From assembly GCA_015680905.1 (NCBI GenBank), contig CM027377.1:26808501-26872500 (forward strand): a DNA stretch of 64,000 bases, in the 5' to 3' direction. A model generated the notes under the pieces. The model was not told the DNA's origin, did not search any database, and worked only from the letters and a program-made list of their open reading frames with translations. Within the stretch, counting starts at the first letter, position 1. Every line of letters begins with the position of its first letter. Positions 21,570-35,300 of this stretch are shown here, piece after piece. Source of the stretch: Coptis chinensis. Lineage: Eukaryota; Streptophyta; Magnoliopsida; Ranunculales; Ranunculaceae. The position numbers were made by a program, and so were the translations under genes.

Positions 21570-24455
21570 GAACTGAACATTGAAGAACTGGAGACCAACC
21601 GATTTGTCCTTGTACATGGAGGAGGTTTTGGTGCTTGGTGTTGGTACAAAACCATAACACTTTTAGAGGAAGGAGGATTCAGAGTTGATGCTATAGATTT
21701 AACTAGATCCATAGTTCATTCATGTGATACAAACAACATTACTAGTCTAGCTCGCTAAATATGTAAAGCCACTTATTGATTTCCTCAAAAATCTTGGAAA
21801 TGGGGAAAAGGTTCATTCTGTTCTTTTAAGTTATTTATTGCTTTCTTATTATTGTTTTATGTGAATTAATTCATTATTATTGTTGGTTTTTCACTTTCTG
21901 TGACATGCATATACTTCGAGATACCTGCTATCATGCAATTGTAGTGTCTCGAGTTTAGGAATCTATCATCTTTTTCGATATTCACTATCCAATTCTCTAG
22001 AGCTTCACTTTCACCTAATAAGTTTTTTTTTAAAACATATGATGTTATCAGCAAGGGGGTACATTTAAAATTCCATCTTTTAAGGTAACATGTAGTTCTC
22101 TACTAACCATTAAAGGCTTTTCTTTCAATATCTATGCTATTGCGAACTAGTAGTGTTTCTTTTGGCAGTGTAGGTTTCTGCTAAAATTTCTTTTGTGATG
22201 CCTTTGTCATAGACTGATTGTGTGTAGTGTGCCTTGAAAGTGTTTGTATGTAAATTGTTCTCTGAGAGTAAATGGTCAGCAAGCTTTCTAACACGATTAT
22301 TCTCATATTTCATGGCTATATGTTATATTAATCAGTTGAGAAAAATCATAGAGAAGTATTACCTTTGCATGAGATTTGCCATCCAAACTATGGGCATAAA
22401 GTGTGAAGAGACCAACTTCTCATAATTCGCCCCAAACTCACATGCCTACAAGGCTCAGTAATCTTTCCCATCACTTTTTATTTTTATTTTCCTGAATATT
22501 GTCCATCCCATAAAGGCCTTCTGAAAATAAATATATCCCAAGTAAAAAACAGCAAGAAGCCAAGAACTTATTATTTTTGCCTTAAATGTGCTCATGTATA
22601 GCATTTTACGAACACACAGATTAGGTAATTCTAAAGTTGAATTTGCTCAGAGTGGCAGTTGGAGTGCTTAATTTGGTAGGGTAATTAGTTTTCTAAAAAA
22701 AGAAAGTTTCACTTTTGTGATAATCATATATATAAATGTTGGTGTAGGATTTTGGTAGGGCATGACTTGGGTGGTGCATGTATATCGTATGTCGTGGAGT
22801 TGTTCCCATCCAAGGTTGCAAAAGGTGTTTTTATTGCTGCAGCAATGTTGCTTGATGCACAGAGTACTAATGATATGTTCTCCCAACAGGTTTGACATCA
22901 CTAATTGATATGAGCTATTTGGCTAGGTTTCAAGTTGCTTTAGAATGCTAAGAGAATGTCTAACATTATTTTTTGGTAAATGCATGGTACCGTGTATCAA
23001 GTTACTCATACATGATTATTAATCTGCTCGAAATCAGTTTAGAGATTAACTTAAAACTAGTTGTGGCATTACAATTCCCATTTAGACCCCTTTCTTGTTT
23101 GTGGATGGAAACTAAATTTCTTCGGTGATCTCAACAACGCGTGGATTGAAATGGTTAAATTGATTTATATACAAATGTTTGTGAATTTATTAATCAGTGA
23201 ATATATACTGGTTCTTTGCCTTCCTATTTAGAGAAACACACCCACTGACAGCATTGATATCCTATTGATTTTTTTTTTTGCCTTCCTAGTGAATATACCC
23301 AAGTTGATTTTTTTTTTTTTTTTTATTATTTTTTTTTTTGTGGTGGGAGGTAATACTAGTAAACCCAATTATAAATGAGCACTTTCGGCTGTTCTTTGTT
23401 TTCTACTAGTATTGGTCCGTGCTACGGCACTAAAAAGCCCCAACAGAAGCCCGACGAAAAAAGCCCAACTGTTCACCCAAAAAGCCCATACACATTTGTT
23501 GACTTCAAACAATGATCTAATACTCCTATTGTCATGTACTTATTATACTGTTCACTCCCCATAAGTCTTAAGATCCGCCATGTCATAAACATTATAAATA
23601 CATCTAAAAATTAATAGATCTAAAAGTTAGAGTTGGTTTCTAGGGCCCACACCACCCTTATATAGATTTATCTATAATTAATATACCAATTGCATGGGAA
23701 CAGATTAATCTACCCGATGCTAGGATCCCATCATGAGTTGTCAGTTTGCTTTAGATTGAAAACCTCTTCAAATATATATATATATGGTTTCGAAATATTA
23801 TATATTGTCTGCCATTGTGCAAATAGTGTGTATGTGCTGCAATCGCGATTGGTGCAGCCTATTCCTTAAAAATAAAGAATACCATTTTTTTTTACCAAAT
23901 TAACAATATTAAATGGGATGTAATGTGATAGGGAAAATCACACAACACCTAAACCCAAAAGATTACGTCATTAATTAACCAATACACGGTTTACCCACCT
24001 AAAGCACAATGGAACACTCAAACCTCCAGCCTTTCTCTATAATGCAGCTCCTTGTGAGGTGAAATGTCCAGTTTTTAGAAATACCCAACTCTTGGTTGAT
24101 ATTTTAGTTTTTATTTCTTCCCTTTAGTGATACTTAATACTCATGTTATAGTGATCAACTCTTTTCTTTTTTTGTTTGGATGTTGCAATGGCTTCAGTTT
24201 CGATGAGGCCGATCCCGTTTGGCGTTTGCGCCCGTTTTAGAGAAGCTTTCGCTTTCTGATGAAAACTATGGATCTGTCAGGAAATTTTATATAGAGACTA
24301 CTGATGGTGGTGTCATACCGCCATCTCTACAACAGAGCATGATAAATGCAAATCCTCCAGAACGGGTCTGCCTCCTAAAAGGCTCCGATCACTCGCCTTT
24401 CTTTTCAAAGCCAGAATCCCTGCACAAACTCTTGGTGGAGATCTCTAAGGTCTGA
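21570..24455 (+). pseudogene. Methylesterase-like alpha/beta-hydrolase pseudogene (MES family)
   Basis: Plant MES proteins are alpha/beta hydrolases that cleave methyl esters of hormones such as methyl salicylate or methyl-IAA. Three exon remnants are seen. 21570-21810 has NRFVLVHGGGFGAWCWYKTI (oxyanion-hole block) and YVKPLIDFLKNLGNGEK. 22748-22889 has ILVGHDLGGACISYVVELFP and ends at a good donor. About 24177-24455 has SVSMRPIPF, LSLSDENYGSVRKFYIET, GSDHSPFFSKPESLHKLLVE and a stop. The nucleophile elbow reads GHDLGG, with Asp where active esterases have Ser; as I recall, some plastid-type paralogues also have Asp. Breaks are a 4-base insertion near 21757, a 7-bp duplication (ggcgttt, about 24222), a missing exon of about 45 residues and no N terminus. 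The His of the triad (GSDHSPFF) remains. Confidence 0.85.
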
Positions 24456-24994
24456 TAACATGAAATTTTAGGACTCACTGGTATATGCATGCAAGGGAAG
24501 CAGAATGATGCTGCTTTTGTGATTCAGTCCGCTTGGTGCAAAGTCCGTGGGATATTATGTTGAGTAGCATATTCATTAAATCTCATATTTTGTACGAGCA
24601 CGAGATTGCATATATGTTGCAACCATGCCTCATGTGATCATGTATGGAAGTGAAGAAAAATGAGGAAAGAATGATTTTTTATTTTGTTTTTTGAGGGTTT
24701 AGGGTTTTGAGTATTGAATAAAAAGTTATAATGGTTTAAACGGAATAAATGTAAAGAGAAAGAAGAAGGGCGTTACCTTTAAAACTTGCTATTTGAGATG
24801 GCTTCTCCGTAGAATTGCAAGGAGTGAGTGAGCTTGGGGTTTAAGCGGGTTTGAGGGTACAACACTACAACTGTAGAAGTGAAGCACTTGGGTTTAAGTT
24901 TGGGCTTGGGTTGGATCAAACCCAAGGAGCCAAACTGGGCCCAGTTCTTAATAATCAGAGTGACTCATGATTATTGATTTTGAAATTTGAAGTA
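24456..24994. other. Spacer, no gene recognised
   Basis: Probable 3' flank of the hydrolase relic. It contains G/T-rich stretches such as gggcttgggttggatcaaac. Nothing coding seen. Confidence 0.4.
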
Positions 24995-25173
24995 GGGTTA
25001 ACCACTAGATGAGCCAATTAGTTTCCCCCACTAGATGGGAAATTAGGGTCTTCTCCCCTCCTCTATAATACACACAAAAAAAAATAGGGTCAACCCAATT
25101 TGACTTTTGTTTTGTGTGTATTGGGATTTCCCATCTTAAGGGAGGGGGGGATGTGGTTAATACTCGTTAACCC
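24995..25173. mobile_element. Small hairpin MITE with 9-bp target duplication (Mutator-like)
   Basis: A 179-bp segment starting GGGTTAAC and ending GTTAACCC, flanked on both sides by the identical nonamer TTTGAAGTA (24986-24994, 25174-25182). It is internally self-complementary: agatgggaaat near 25032 pairs with atttcccatct near 25126, and atacacacaaaa pairs with ttttgtgtgtat around a short loop. A 9-bp duplication is the mark of Mutator-like transposases; no coding capacity, so non-autonomous. Confidence 0.8.
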
Positions 25174-25817
25174 TTTGAAGTATGATGCGTGGTATCAGTT
25201 ACAAATCCAACTTGGGTATCGTCTATTTTATAGTTTGAACAACTTGTAACATTGGACTGGGGTGCTTTGATAAAATGTTGTTACAGCAAATTAAAATGTT
25301 AATGTGCGTGCAAATATTGAATGGATGAGAAATTCTCTCAAATGTTGGTTAAGTTTCTAGTTAATTTTGCTCTTTTCTAGTTTAGTGAAAAAAAATTGAA
25401 ATGGAGAAGGCTACCTATCTCTTCACACAGCTACAGGGCAACTAGAAAACTCAATTAAATGAAATGGAATGGAAATGTTTGTCTGTAGAGTCAATTAAAA
25501 TTCATTACTAAAAACTCACCAGCATCCCCTCCAGCTCGGGACCATGTACAACCAAATAACAACAACAAAATATTCCATCAATTACATTTTTCGGGGCCAG
25601 GTATAGTTCCTGTAATGATCTAAGTTTAGTTCAGACTGATGCCATCATATCCCATCAATTACATAGTTAGAATCATTCTTACAAAAACGACCAATAGAGT
25701 TCTAGGTTTAGCTCAGACTGATGGCATCGTACTTCGCCAATTGTACACCTACTAACCTAACAAAAAAAGTTTGGGTGTTGACATAACATTTGTCTAATGG
25801 TTTAGCATTATTCTACA
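25174..25817. other. 3' flank of the RRM gene, no gene recognised
   Basis: The phrase agactgatg(c/g)catc(a/g)ta and nearby words occur twice (about 25635 and 25716), a small imperfect duplication. This stretch probably includes the 3' untranslated part of the minus-strand RRM gene. Confidence 0.4.
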
Positions 25818-28800
25818 TTAGCGCTCTTTTGTTAATGCCAGTGAAACTTTTTCCCCATACTTGGAGAAGACATCTGCTAGAACAGCCTTCTCCTTGACCT
25901 TCAATCTGCACAACAAACAGAAAATGTGAAGAATGTGTTCCAGACCTACAGTTAACATTAGGGACTGAACACGACATGTATGCATAGTCTACCTCTTTGC
26001 TGATCCAGGAATGTTCGACTTTGGAGACTTATGTGATCTTCCTTTGACAGTTGGCTTTTTCTTAATAGTTGGCTTTTTCTGTTGTTGCTTCACAGGCAAA
26101 GGATCAATTTTATCTGCTGCTTTTGGTCCTGCATTTTCATTGTCATTCATCTCTGACAGGGTTATATGTGCAACGCCCTCTTCTATTGCTTGTGAGGTTG
26201 CTGATATAGACTCATTAACCTGACCATCAGTATCAACAGAGGAGCTTACATCACCCGAGTCCAAGGAGATATCTACCAGGTCAGAATCTGCATAAGAGTG
26301 TGGTTCCATACTTGGAAGCAATTGTTCAGGAGTAGATGTAAGCAATTGTTCAGGAGCAGATGCATGAATATCATCTGCTGAATGTTCAGAAAGGTCGGAA
26401 GATTTGGGTGGATTTGTTATCTCACACGTTATCTGCTTTTCAACTTTACCAAAAGTTATACATCTCCCGGAATAAGTTTGGACGAACCTACAAAATTAGA
26501 ACATGTGGTTAATCACCTGAAGTTTGAATTGAGCCAAACTCAAGATTTTGAGACATCATGTCCCAAAATTAGGTGTAAAGGCTTGCTTGTTGAACATTTA
26601 TAATCAATGTACTCTGCAAGCCAACAATGCACACTTCAGATTTAGTCTTACGAGTATCCTCAATAAGTTGGCAGGCTCATTGCTAGTCCAATACAACATG
26701 CTATTTTAGCAACCAATACCAATCACCAAGCCTATGCATCTTCCATATTTAGCAGCCAATAAGTCACGAATGGCATAATATCTGGCGTATGTTGCACACT
26801 TATGCAACATACGGCACAAATTCTGCCTTGCGGTAAGCACGTGGTATATGTTAAGGGAGAAGAAGTGGACAAACGACACAATTTCTGTGGACAAACAACA
26901 CAATTTCTGCTGTCTGATGTACAGACGGCACAATTTCTACCCTGATTTATAGCATTATTAATTATTGCTATCTCACTGCCAAACTTACCAGCGAATATAA
27001 CACCTAGTAAAATGGCAGGAGAGATAACACATGGGTTCCATTGCATTTCTGACCTCATTGGGTGAAAAATATGTATAATAAGGGTTTAGCACATGCACCG
27101 GACTTGCTCTCAGTCTAATGTTTACTCAGGCCTTAATCAGATATTGGTCGGTGTGGTGATGGCAAGGTTCTCAGGCTAACAGTAAACAAGAAGCGTATAA
27201 AAGAGTACACCACATCTTCTCATTTTTTTGTCTTTCGTGGAATTAACGACACCTTTGAGGAGAGAATCAAGCCAGTAAAATAACTAGCAAAGTTGCTGCT
27301 TCTCATTTCAGTAGTTAATAGAACTTTCCTTCTTGCCAAAAAGAAAACTTTTATTAACTTACAGATCTTGCCTCAAGTTTCTTCAATGTTTGAGAAATGA
27401 ACATAAAGATTGTTTAGAGTAATCAATAGTGAAACCTACATACAGTTTTCAAAGTTCACTGCATAATAAACACAGACTGGAATTGTTTATACAAAGCATA
27501 CCAAATAATATCCTTTTCAAAACGTTATTCTTCTCCTAAAAATGGCTAAACAGAACTTCACAAAAAAAAAAAAAAAAAAAAAGTAAAAACAGAAACAGAA
27601 ACAGAAACAATAATAATGATAATAATCATTAAATTGTGTACTTTCAGATCAATGAAATCATGCTAAAAAGAAACTCTAATCGTGATTAAATCCCAGAAGA
27701 ATAAACATGACCTAAAACACTTCACTGAACAGGAAAAAGAAAATAATTGTAAGAGTAAATAAACTTGGACTGCCTAGAGATATTTCATATATAACTTTTT
27801 ACCTATTGGCAGCCTCCAGAGATTCCAGATTGACAAAGGCAAACCCCTTGCAAATAGGATCCCTGGTCTTTTTGCTTCCTGAAACAGCTGGGCTTATATT
27901 GATTTTGGCCGTAAATTCTTTAAACACCAACTTCAAATCTCTTTGGATATTCTTTTTCCTCGGAAGATTCCCAATACGCACACGAAATCCACTAGGAACA
28001 GACTCAGATGCTGCAAATCCCCAGCATAGCAAGGAAAAATAAGAAACTGCGGATATGCAATAGTTGGGGGGAGTTGAAAAATATATATATAACAGACCAC
28101 CAGTAAACCAATTCAAATGCAAGAATACTACAGCAGAGTCCTTCCCAGATAAAAGAACTATGATAAAGCAAAAGCAATAAAACATAAAAGCGTAGAGGAT
28201 GCTACAAAGAACAGAAACATTCAAACGGCCATTAGGACATCATGCAAACACAATGGGAACCTAATTCGTCTTTGATAAGCAATTGGTAAAGTTAGCTGTG
28301 TGTGAGAGAGAGAATTACAGTGTATGCATCATTGCTACAACATCCTCGAAACTCTACTCAACATGTACAACCAAATACAAGATCCTCAAAATAAATGACC
28401 TAAGGAAAGATACAGCTCTTTGACTCTTTCCGAACTACAAGGCCAAGACCATCGTTTACCAACATACAAGTTACATCTACGGGAGATAGAAATTGCTTAC
28501 CCAAGAATTATATCAGCTAACTAATTTCATTATCATATTGGAAAATTTGTACATGTACAAAAAAAAATTCCAAAAAAAATAAATAGAAAGGAAATTTATC
28601 TCTTTTTCATCACACATAATCACTCAAATCCCATGATATTATGCACTAGTTGGTCTAAGGACACACAGGGAACTATCTTATACTCTTAGAGGCAACACTC
28701 ATATTTCAAATGAAAGACGTCCTTCTCTAAGAAAAGTCTCTTTACTTGTGTGATCCACCCCAGATAAAAGTAACGTCCAAAAGGGATCCACCTTTATTTG

Positions 28801-30572
28801 GCTGCGCAGTCAACACATTTTTGAGTTAGTACCGGCTTTGCAAAGTGTAGGACCGGCTTAAAATGTTATGTGGAAGGACTGCATCATTGTACAATAGGGT
28901 TCAGTACATATCAAGTATAAAAAGGGGAAGGACTGCATCATTGAATCAAGAAATTCATCGCCTGAGAGATTCGAAGACTATGGCGTGGCCTCTCTGAACG
29001 GTTTCTCTTACAGTTCCTTGACACTGGCATTCTGGCCTAACGTCAAGAGCTGCTCGATCTTTGGTTAGAAGACCATATTTCATGTTAAGACTACACCAAC
29101 GGGTGGATGAAGACTTAATGACTGGAATATAAAACTACAAGGTAGAGGATTCAGGTGATCTCAGCGGGCGATCACTACTATATGAGCATGGTGGAGAACG
29201 AGATCAACTAATCAGAGGTAAATGAAACAACAAGCTTAGAGAAGACAAATCAAGCAGATAGGTATGTGCATATATTAATGGCCCTCCATACATTAACTCA
29301 GCAAATATTGCGCGAAAACGTCTTGCCCATACTCTGCACATGCTCTACAATGTCAAAAAATTTGGTTAGGTCAGCTGGCATGATCCTCCATAGTAGCACA
29401 TTCAAAAATGTGCATTTTCCTATCAGTAGTGGTCATTTTTACCGTCATGCCGCAGAAGATCTATCGTTGGGATGGAGTGACTGGTTTCCTTGAAGTAGTG
29501 TTGGTCCACCACCTCCTAAGTAAGTCCTACAGTGATGGTGAACTATCTAATGCTTTAAGGGAACTAGCATCTTTTTAGCAAGACGTTGCTTGCTGGTCTT
29601 AGAAGTTCATTTTGATTTCTACAACATGAATAGTTAGAAAATATTACTTTTGAGATTTTTTTTAATAAGAACACATCATTCTGAAAAGCTCACAAAATTG
29701 TTTCTTGCAAGGGTGAAAGTCGTGATACAAATAATTGTTCCTGTGTTGACACAACTAAATACAACTCAATGAAAAAGTTAACATCTTTTCAACAGATTTT
29801 GCATCTATCTTACCCAGCTATTGGCTTGCTAAGTACCATATTTGAGGATTAACCTCTCTCACTTGACACTATAAACCATCAACATAACCTATATAAAACA
29901 TAGTCGTAACTAGAGAAAAACACTACACTACACAAAAGGGATCATTTTATTTATCAATATAAAACCCTACACTACGCAAAGGAGTCTAGCAATGTATGTT
30001 CTCTTTGTTTTCCACAGGGCAACACCCAACATTATGCAATAAGTATATTCCACACAAGATTAATATAATCACATAACAAACTGGAAAACGCACAACATAT
30101 GCAAACTAAACAATGCACCTTTTGTCACTTGCTTTTCCTTTTTTGAACCAGCCAATGAAGGATTACTCTTAAGCTTAGCAATATTAGCAGCCTGTGCTTT
30201 TCTACTTTGTTCCAATTCCTCAAACAACTTTTCCTCAATAGAAGTATCATATTCTTTCCCTACACCAAACCCAGAAGGCTTATTCTCAAACCATTCCGAC
30301 ATACCCGAAAGCGGTATAAACATCCCCTCTTCTTCCCCATCTTCCTCATCTTCCTCATCATCATCAAGTTCATTAAAAGCAGCTAACTCCAATAAATTCT
30401 TGCTACCCCTTTTCTGCTTTTTCACAGCAGAAACTAAAACCCCGACATTTCTTCCCTGTGGAAACAGAGCGTTTGAGTTGGGGTTTTGAGGTTTGTTTGG
30501 AGTTATAAGTGATGGAAAGAGATGGTGTGAACATGGTGTGGAGGGTTTAAGGAAGTGTTTGAAGCCCATCAT
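25818..30572 (-). CDS. Probable plastid-targeted single-RRM RNA-binding protein
   Basis: Four exons join in frame: 30572-30119, 28010-27803, 26487-25993, 25905-25818. All introns have GT-AG ends; the CDS is 1,245 nt (414 residues), stop TAA 25818-25820. The start at 30572 (MMGFKHFLKPST) gives a Ser/Pro/Asn-rich, acid-poor N terminus that looks like a chloroplast transit peptide. Next come an acidic run (ELDDDEEDEEDGEEEG, about residue 70) and one RRM across exons 2-3, with RNP2 VRIGNL and RNP1 KGFAFVNL. The C-terminal half is Ser-rich then Lys-rich (QQQKKPTIKKKPTVKG) and ends VFSKYGEKVSLALTKER. Likely role: plastid RNA processing or stability. It resembles, from memory, the Arabidopsis RBD1 type; that match is unverified. 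Intron 1 is about 2.1 kb. Confidence 0.88.
28011..30118 (-). other. Long first intron of the RRM gene
   Basis: 2.1 kb, starting gtgcat and ending tgcag on the minus strand. It contains low-complexity AT-rich sequence and no recognised element. A plus-strand frame near 29266-29493 has no family features and is probably chance. Confidence 0.6.
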
Positions 30573-32249
30573 CTTCTTCTTCTTCTTGTTTTCAAGTTTG
30601 AGTTGTCTACTCAAAGTGTTCAACTTTAGCACTTTGCTGACAAGCTTATCACTAGATTTTGGACAGTGAGTTGACTCGGGGACGATTAAAATGGCCGAGC
30701 TGGGCTGGGCCTGGTTTTCGTAGCCCATTTACACGTAGGGGATACTTTATCAGGTTGACTGGAAGTTATTAGATATATAATCATCCTTTATCTAAGTAAA
30801 TGTATATAAGATGCTCTAATTCACCTTCGTCTCTTCAACAATACTTTCGTATTTTTTATATTTATTTTAATTTCTATTTTTATTGACTGTTGGTCCAGAC
30901 TTCTTTTGCTAATTGAATGCATTAATGCAAACTGGCGAAGAGATTGAACCCTCAACTCTGCTTTCATATACACATTTCCAGTCCATAAAACTTTGAACTC
31001 TCTGCAAAAAAAAAACAAAATAATCTGTAATTTGTAAAAGAATGTTATTATTGGGAAGAACAAAAGAGAATAAGTTTTTCTTTTATATACTGTAATTTTA
31101 TTGGTGTATTCATAAATAACTTCCAAATGTTAACTCTTCACTTTTAAATTGTCATTTTTAAGTTTCGCTCCACTACACGATCTTAATGGCGCATTCGATA
31201 GTACAACAACTTTATTGTTGCTGTGGTGTTGAAATTTTGGGCCATCATGACTTGTGGCAGGAGTCCGAGAGAACTAACATGGGCTGGGCCGCCCTCATTG
31301 TTTTTGTAATTTACTAATTTTTCTATTTTTTGAGCTAGAGAATCATAATAAATTAATTATTGTGCTTACATAATAAAATTTGTTAGTCCGGACTTGACTA
31401 AATTAATAATTTCGCTAAATTGATAAGATAATATATTTAAAAACAATCCTTGTAGAGTTTAGTGGAACTCATTTATTACATAAATTAATAAAAAAAATAA
31501 AAATGAGGCGAAATATTGTACCTTTTTAAAATATGAGTCTTGTACTCCCATGTGTGCTTGTCTTGTGGTGAAATTTAAATCAAGTTGAATCTTAAATGAC
31601 AGGGATCATATAAGATCACTTTGATACATATCTATTTCCTAAAACATTAAAGCATAAAAGAACAAGTTCTTAAAGTATAATGAAATATATATGAAGGAAT
31701 ATAATACGATCTTTAACACCATAGAAAATATTTCTAGAATAAATTTTGAAAATTCATAAATATTTAGATAAATTAATAACTATTAATTTACTGGTAATTA
31801 AAACGCTACTTAATTAATAGATTTTACCTTGTCCCATGGGTATTAAATTATCGAGGTTCTATGTATTCTAATTTTCAAAGTAACAAAATATCTGCATCCA
31901 GTTGAAATTTTAGGAAATAGAAAAGAAAATATTGGCCACAAAATAATTGTTAGAAAGAGTTAGTACTAAAGAGTGAATCGAACCGGTGAGTTTATAGAAG
32001 AAAAAAAATCGAACCGGTGAAACACCTGTCAAGACTCAAGACCAAACCTGTTACTCACACTTATGGAACTAGGCGAATGATATATTGTTAGTAACTTACA
32101 TGTATGAACGAATGGACGATCAACTTCGTCCTCTTGGATTATGTACGCGTACTTAAAAGGAACACCAAATTGCAAACTTGATGGAATGTTATAGAAAGTG
32201 TGCATTTTAGCTTTAAAAGATCTCACTATTCTCTTGGATTTGATTATTG
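30573..32249. other. Spacer upstream of the RRM gene
   Basis: Should hold the RRM gene promoter (minus strand). AT-rich; no coding sequence or clear element end recognised. An upstream in-frame ATG at 30728 would add 52 residues of non-transit-like sequence, so I prefer 30572. Confidence 0.45.
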
Positions 32250-32320
32250 AGAGAGTGACTCTCAAGGACAAAACAACCAAAAAAGTAACTCTCACTACCA
32301 ATTTTTTTTTAATCACTCAC

Positions 32321-35300
32321 GGTAAAGTCCTGAATTCTTATTAAGGGTAAATTAGTAAAAAACACGTGAACCTTAGGGACGATTACGTGCGTGGCCAGTC
32401 GGATAGACGTTTAGCATGACGTAACGTAAATTAATTTAACACCGACTGAGAAACCTTAGTTCAGGAAAACCACTTGAAAAATTCTAAGGTTTCATATCAT
32501 TAGTTACCTAGAATATACGAAGATCGAAAAAAAAGATAAATAATAAGTGATAAAATAATTCGATACATGGTAAATTCGTGTGTGCATAACTAAATACTCG
32601 CATAGTCAATACGAGTCTGTCGCCTATAAACCCGAAAACTTTAGAACTGGACAAGTCATTTGACGATAGCTTAGTAATTACTGGATAATGTGCACTAACT
32701 TAGACCGTTACACGCGAGAGCATGGGAGCAAGCCTTGATTGATAATAGCTAACAAAGTAAGGGTAGGATAGTCTTATTACAAAAACCTTAGCTAATACCC
32801 ATAGAAATCGCACCAAACTTATCGCACCAAATTTCTTTTCTTCTCCATTTCGCCAACTTAGAACCCTAAGAGAGAGAGAAAACCCAATTCGCCCAATTTC
32901 CATTGCTCCAAACCTAAGGTTTTCACACCTAATCCTTAGAAACACTAGATTCAAGTGTGAATATTCAAAATTTATTGGAATTGCATCGTATCATAGTGAA
33001 AGGTGAGTTAAATTTCGTCTCAAATAGACATTTAGACTCAATTTCAATGGATTTGGGTGTATTGATGAAAATAATTGAACTGAGTGTGTTGAATTTCGAC
33101 AGTAGCTAGTTGGTGAAAATAGAGTGGAGTGAAATTGGTGGAGCATAAAGCTAAGGAGCTATTTTTACTGACTTGGTAAGAATTATTATATATTCACTCT
33201 AATTTAGAGAAATTTATGTTAGTTTCACACTTTGTTTAAGATCAGATTGATTAATGATTGATTGAGAAGAAACACACCCGTAATTATTACTAGATTTAAT
33301 GTGAATTGAAGGGTGTGAAATTGGTTTGTAGTTGAAGTTGGGAAAAATCTTAATCGTTAGTGGAATGGATATGATGGGTGTTGGCATAAGGTCCTACAAT
33401 GGCTAGAAATGACCTGTAACCGCTGTTAACTGTAGTTAGAGGAAAAGTTGCTTGAAACCAAATTCTTAGTGTTGAGATTTCTTCTCGTCTTACGTTAAAT
33501 AAGAATTTCTCGTTAGTTTGATAAATTCTAATATCCTACTTATGTATATGATGTTATAGGAGTTAAATAAGAGTGGATTCGGTTAAGTGGGGTTTGAGAA
33601 GAACGGAGCTGGCTAAGGTAGGAACTTACATATCAATATCTAGCATGCTTATTTTCATGCATGATTTGATTGGTTTAAATTGGTAAAAGATAGTTGCTTA
33701 TCAACCATGCATATATATGTGATATTCATATTTTGTATTCGTATTTTTCCTCGATAAAAACTAGATATATAGATAGCTTTTGGGTGAAAAATGAGTTTTG
33801 TGAAATCTGGGTAGTGGGTATTGTTTTCTTTCGTTAAAAGAGCAAAACTGGTTGTGGAAAGGGCTCTCGTCTCTTGTCTCAGTAAGGAGACAGAGAGATA
33901 GATTTTGTAATGTGGGTAAGGATTACCCGGGTGTTTGTAACTATGTGTGAGGTTCTGGATTGTTCCATGGATATAGTTCGTTGTTATTTTCTATGATTCG
34001 CCGTTTGGGAATCATAGGTTGTCATTTACTATGACTGACCCGTTTGGGAGTCATAGGTTGTATTTAATCGATTTTTGAAAATCTAGGAACTCACACATAC
34101 AGAACCAGCAGTTTTAAAGGAAAAACTAAATATGTATTTATAGTATTTAGAAATAACCGGTAATACGAATATATATTACTATGCTTATCACAAGGGGATT
34201 TAGAAAAGAAATTGTGAATACCTATAAAGAAGGAATTGTTATCGCATTTCCGTAGACGGCAGTTCATTCTAGGATTACAACTGTGGTGTACACCTTTCGA
34301 GGTGGTGGGTCATCTTTAAAAGGATGCATCACAGGATGTAGTCCAGGAATTCCTTTTCTACTTTTCTAGATAACCATGCTTGTACGTGTCACGCTGTATG
34401 GTGCTTAGCTTGTATGAGGTTACATGTTACCTCGATGATGTTTAGACATGAGGAGTGAGAGTTTAGTCCACTCCTGGACGTGTGTCAGGATCCTGAGCAG
34501 TCTGCAGTCATCGAACGGTTGACCACTGTAAGTTAGGTGATAGCCCGTATGGGGGTCATGGTCACAGGGCCCACCTGAGCCCTAAAAGCTTTGGGTTTTG
34601 TGTGTACGAACACAACAACGGCATTTCAGCTCTCTGCCGGTAAAATTAGGAAAACAACGGTGCATGGTTCACACTGGGAAGTACTGAACCGAGATATGTC
34701 TGGGACTGGGGCTGAATATCAGTCATACCCTCACCATTCTAATAGGATGCAGCGGCCACAATAGTTGTATGATGATTGTGAAAACTCTATTTTGAATATT
34801 AAAGAAGCATGCCAAAATGATTTATGCTAGTTAGTGATGTATTATATAGTCATGATATTTTGATATTATTATAGAAACCCTGCATGTTTTAAATGGTTTG
34901 CTATAAGTAGACTATTTATTGGTTATGTGCGTTTCTACTGGCATAGTTGTTTTGCTCATCCTACATTAACATTTTCAGACGAACCAGTTGTGGAGGAGAC
35001 TATCCCTACCACTAGTGATGATGGTTATGGGGATTTGGATGGTTTTCCTTATGCTTGACGAGAGACAGAATCAAGTTATTTTGTTGTATAGGGCGAATCT
35101 AGCTCATTTTGTTGTATAGAGAGAGTATAGTTCATTTTTGGTTGTATAGAGAGAGCTCAGTTCATTTTGATATAATACTTTATGTATTTGAGTAACAGTT
35201 ACACTTAAACATTTTGTGGATATATATATATATATATATATATACATCACTGTTGTGTATAAAGTTAGTTTAATATAGATATGGTTGTTGGAATGATATA

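Noticed and set aside
23403..23700. Possible Helitron start (ctagtattggtccgtgctacggcac)
   Set aside because: No matching 3' hairpin with a CTRR end could be found downstream.
21570..24455. Functional methylesterase gene
   Set aside because: Two frameshifts, a missing exon and no N-terminal exon.
30573..30728. Longer N terminus for the RRM protein from the ATG at 30728
   Set aside because: The added residues lack transit-peptide character, while MMGFKHFLKPST at 30572 has it. Transcript data could overturn this.
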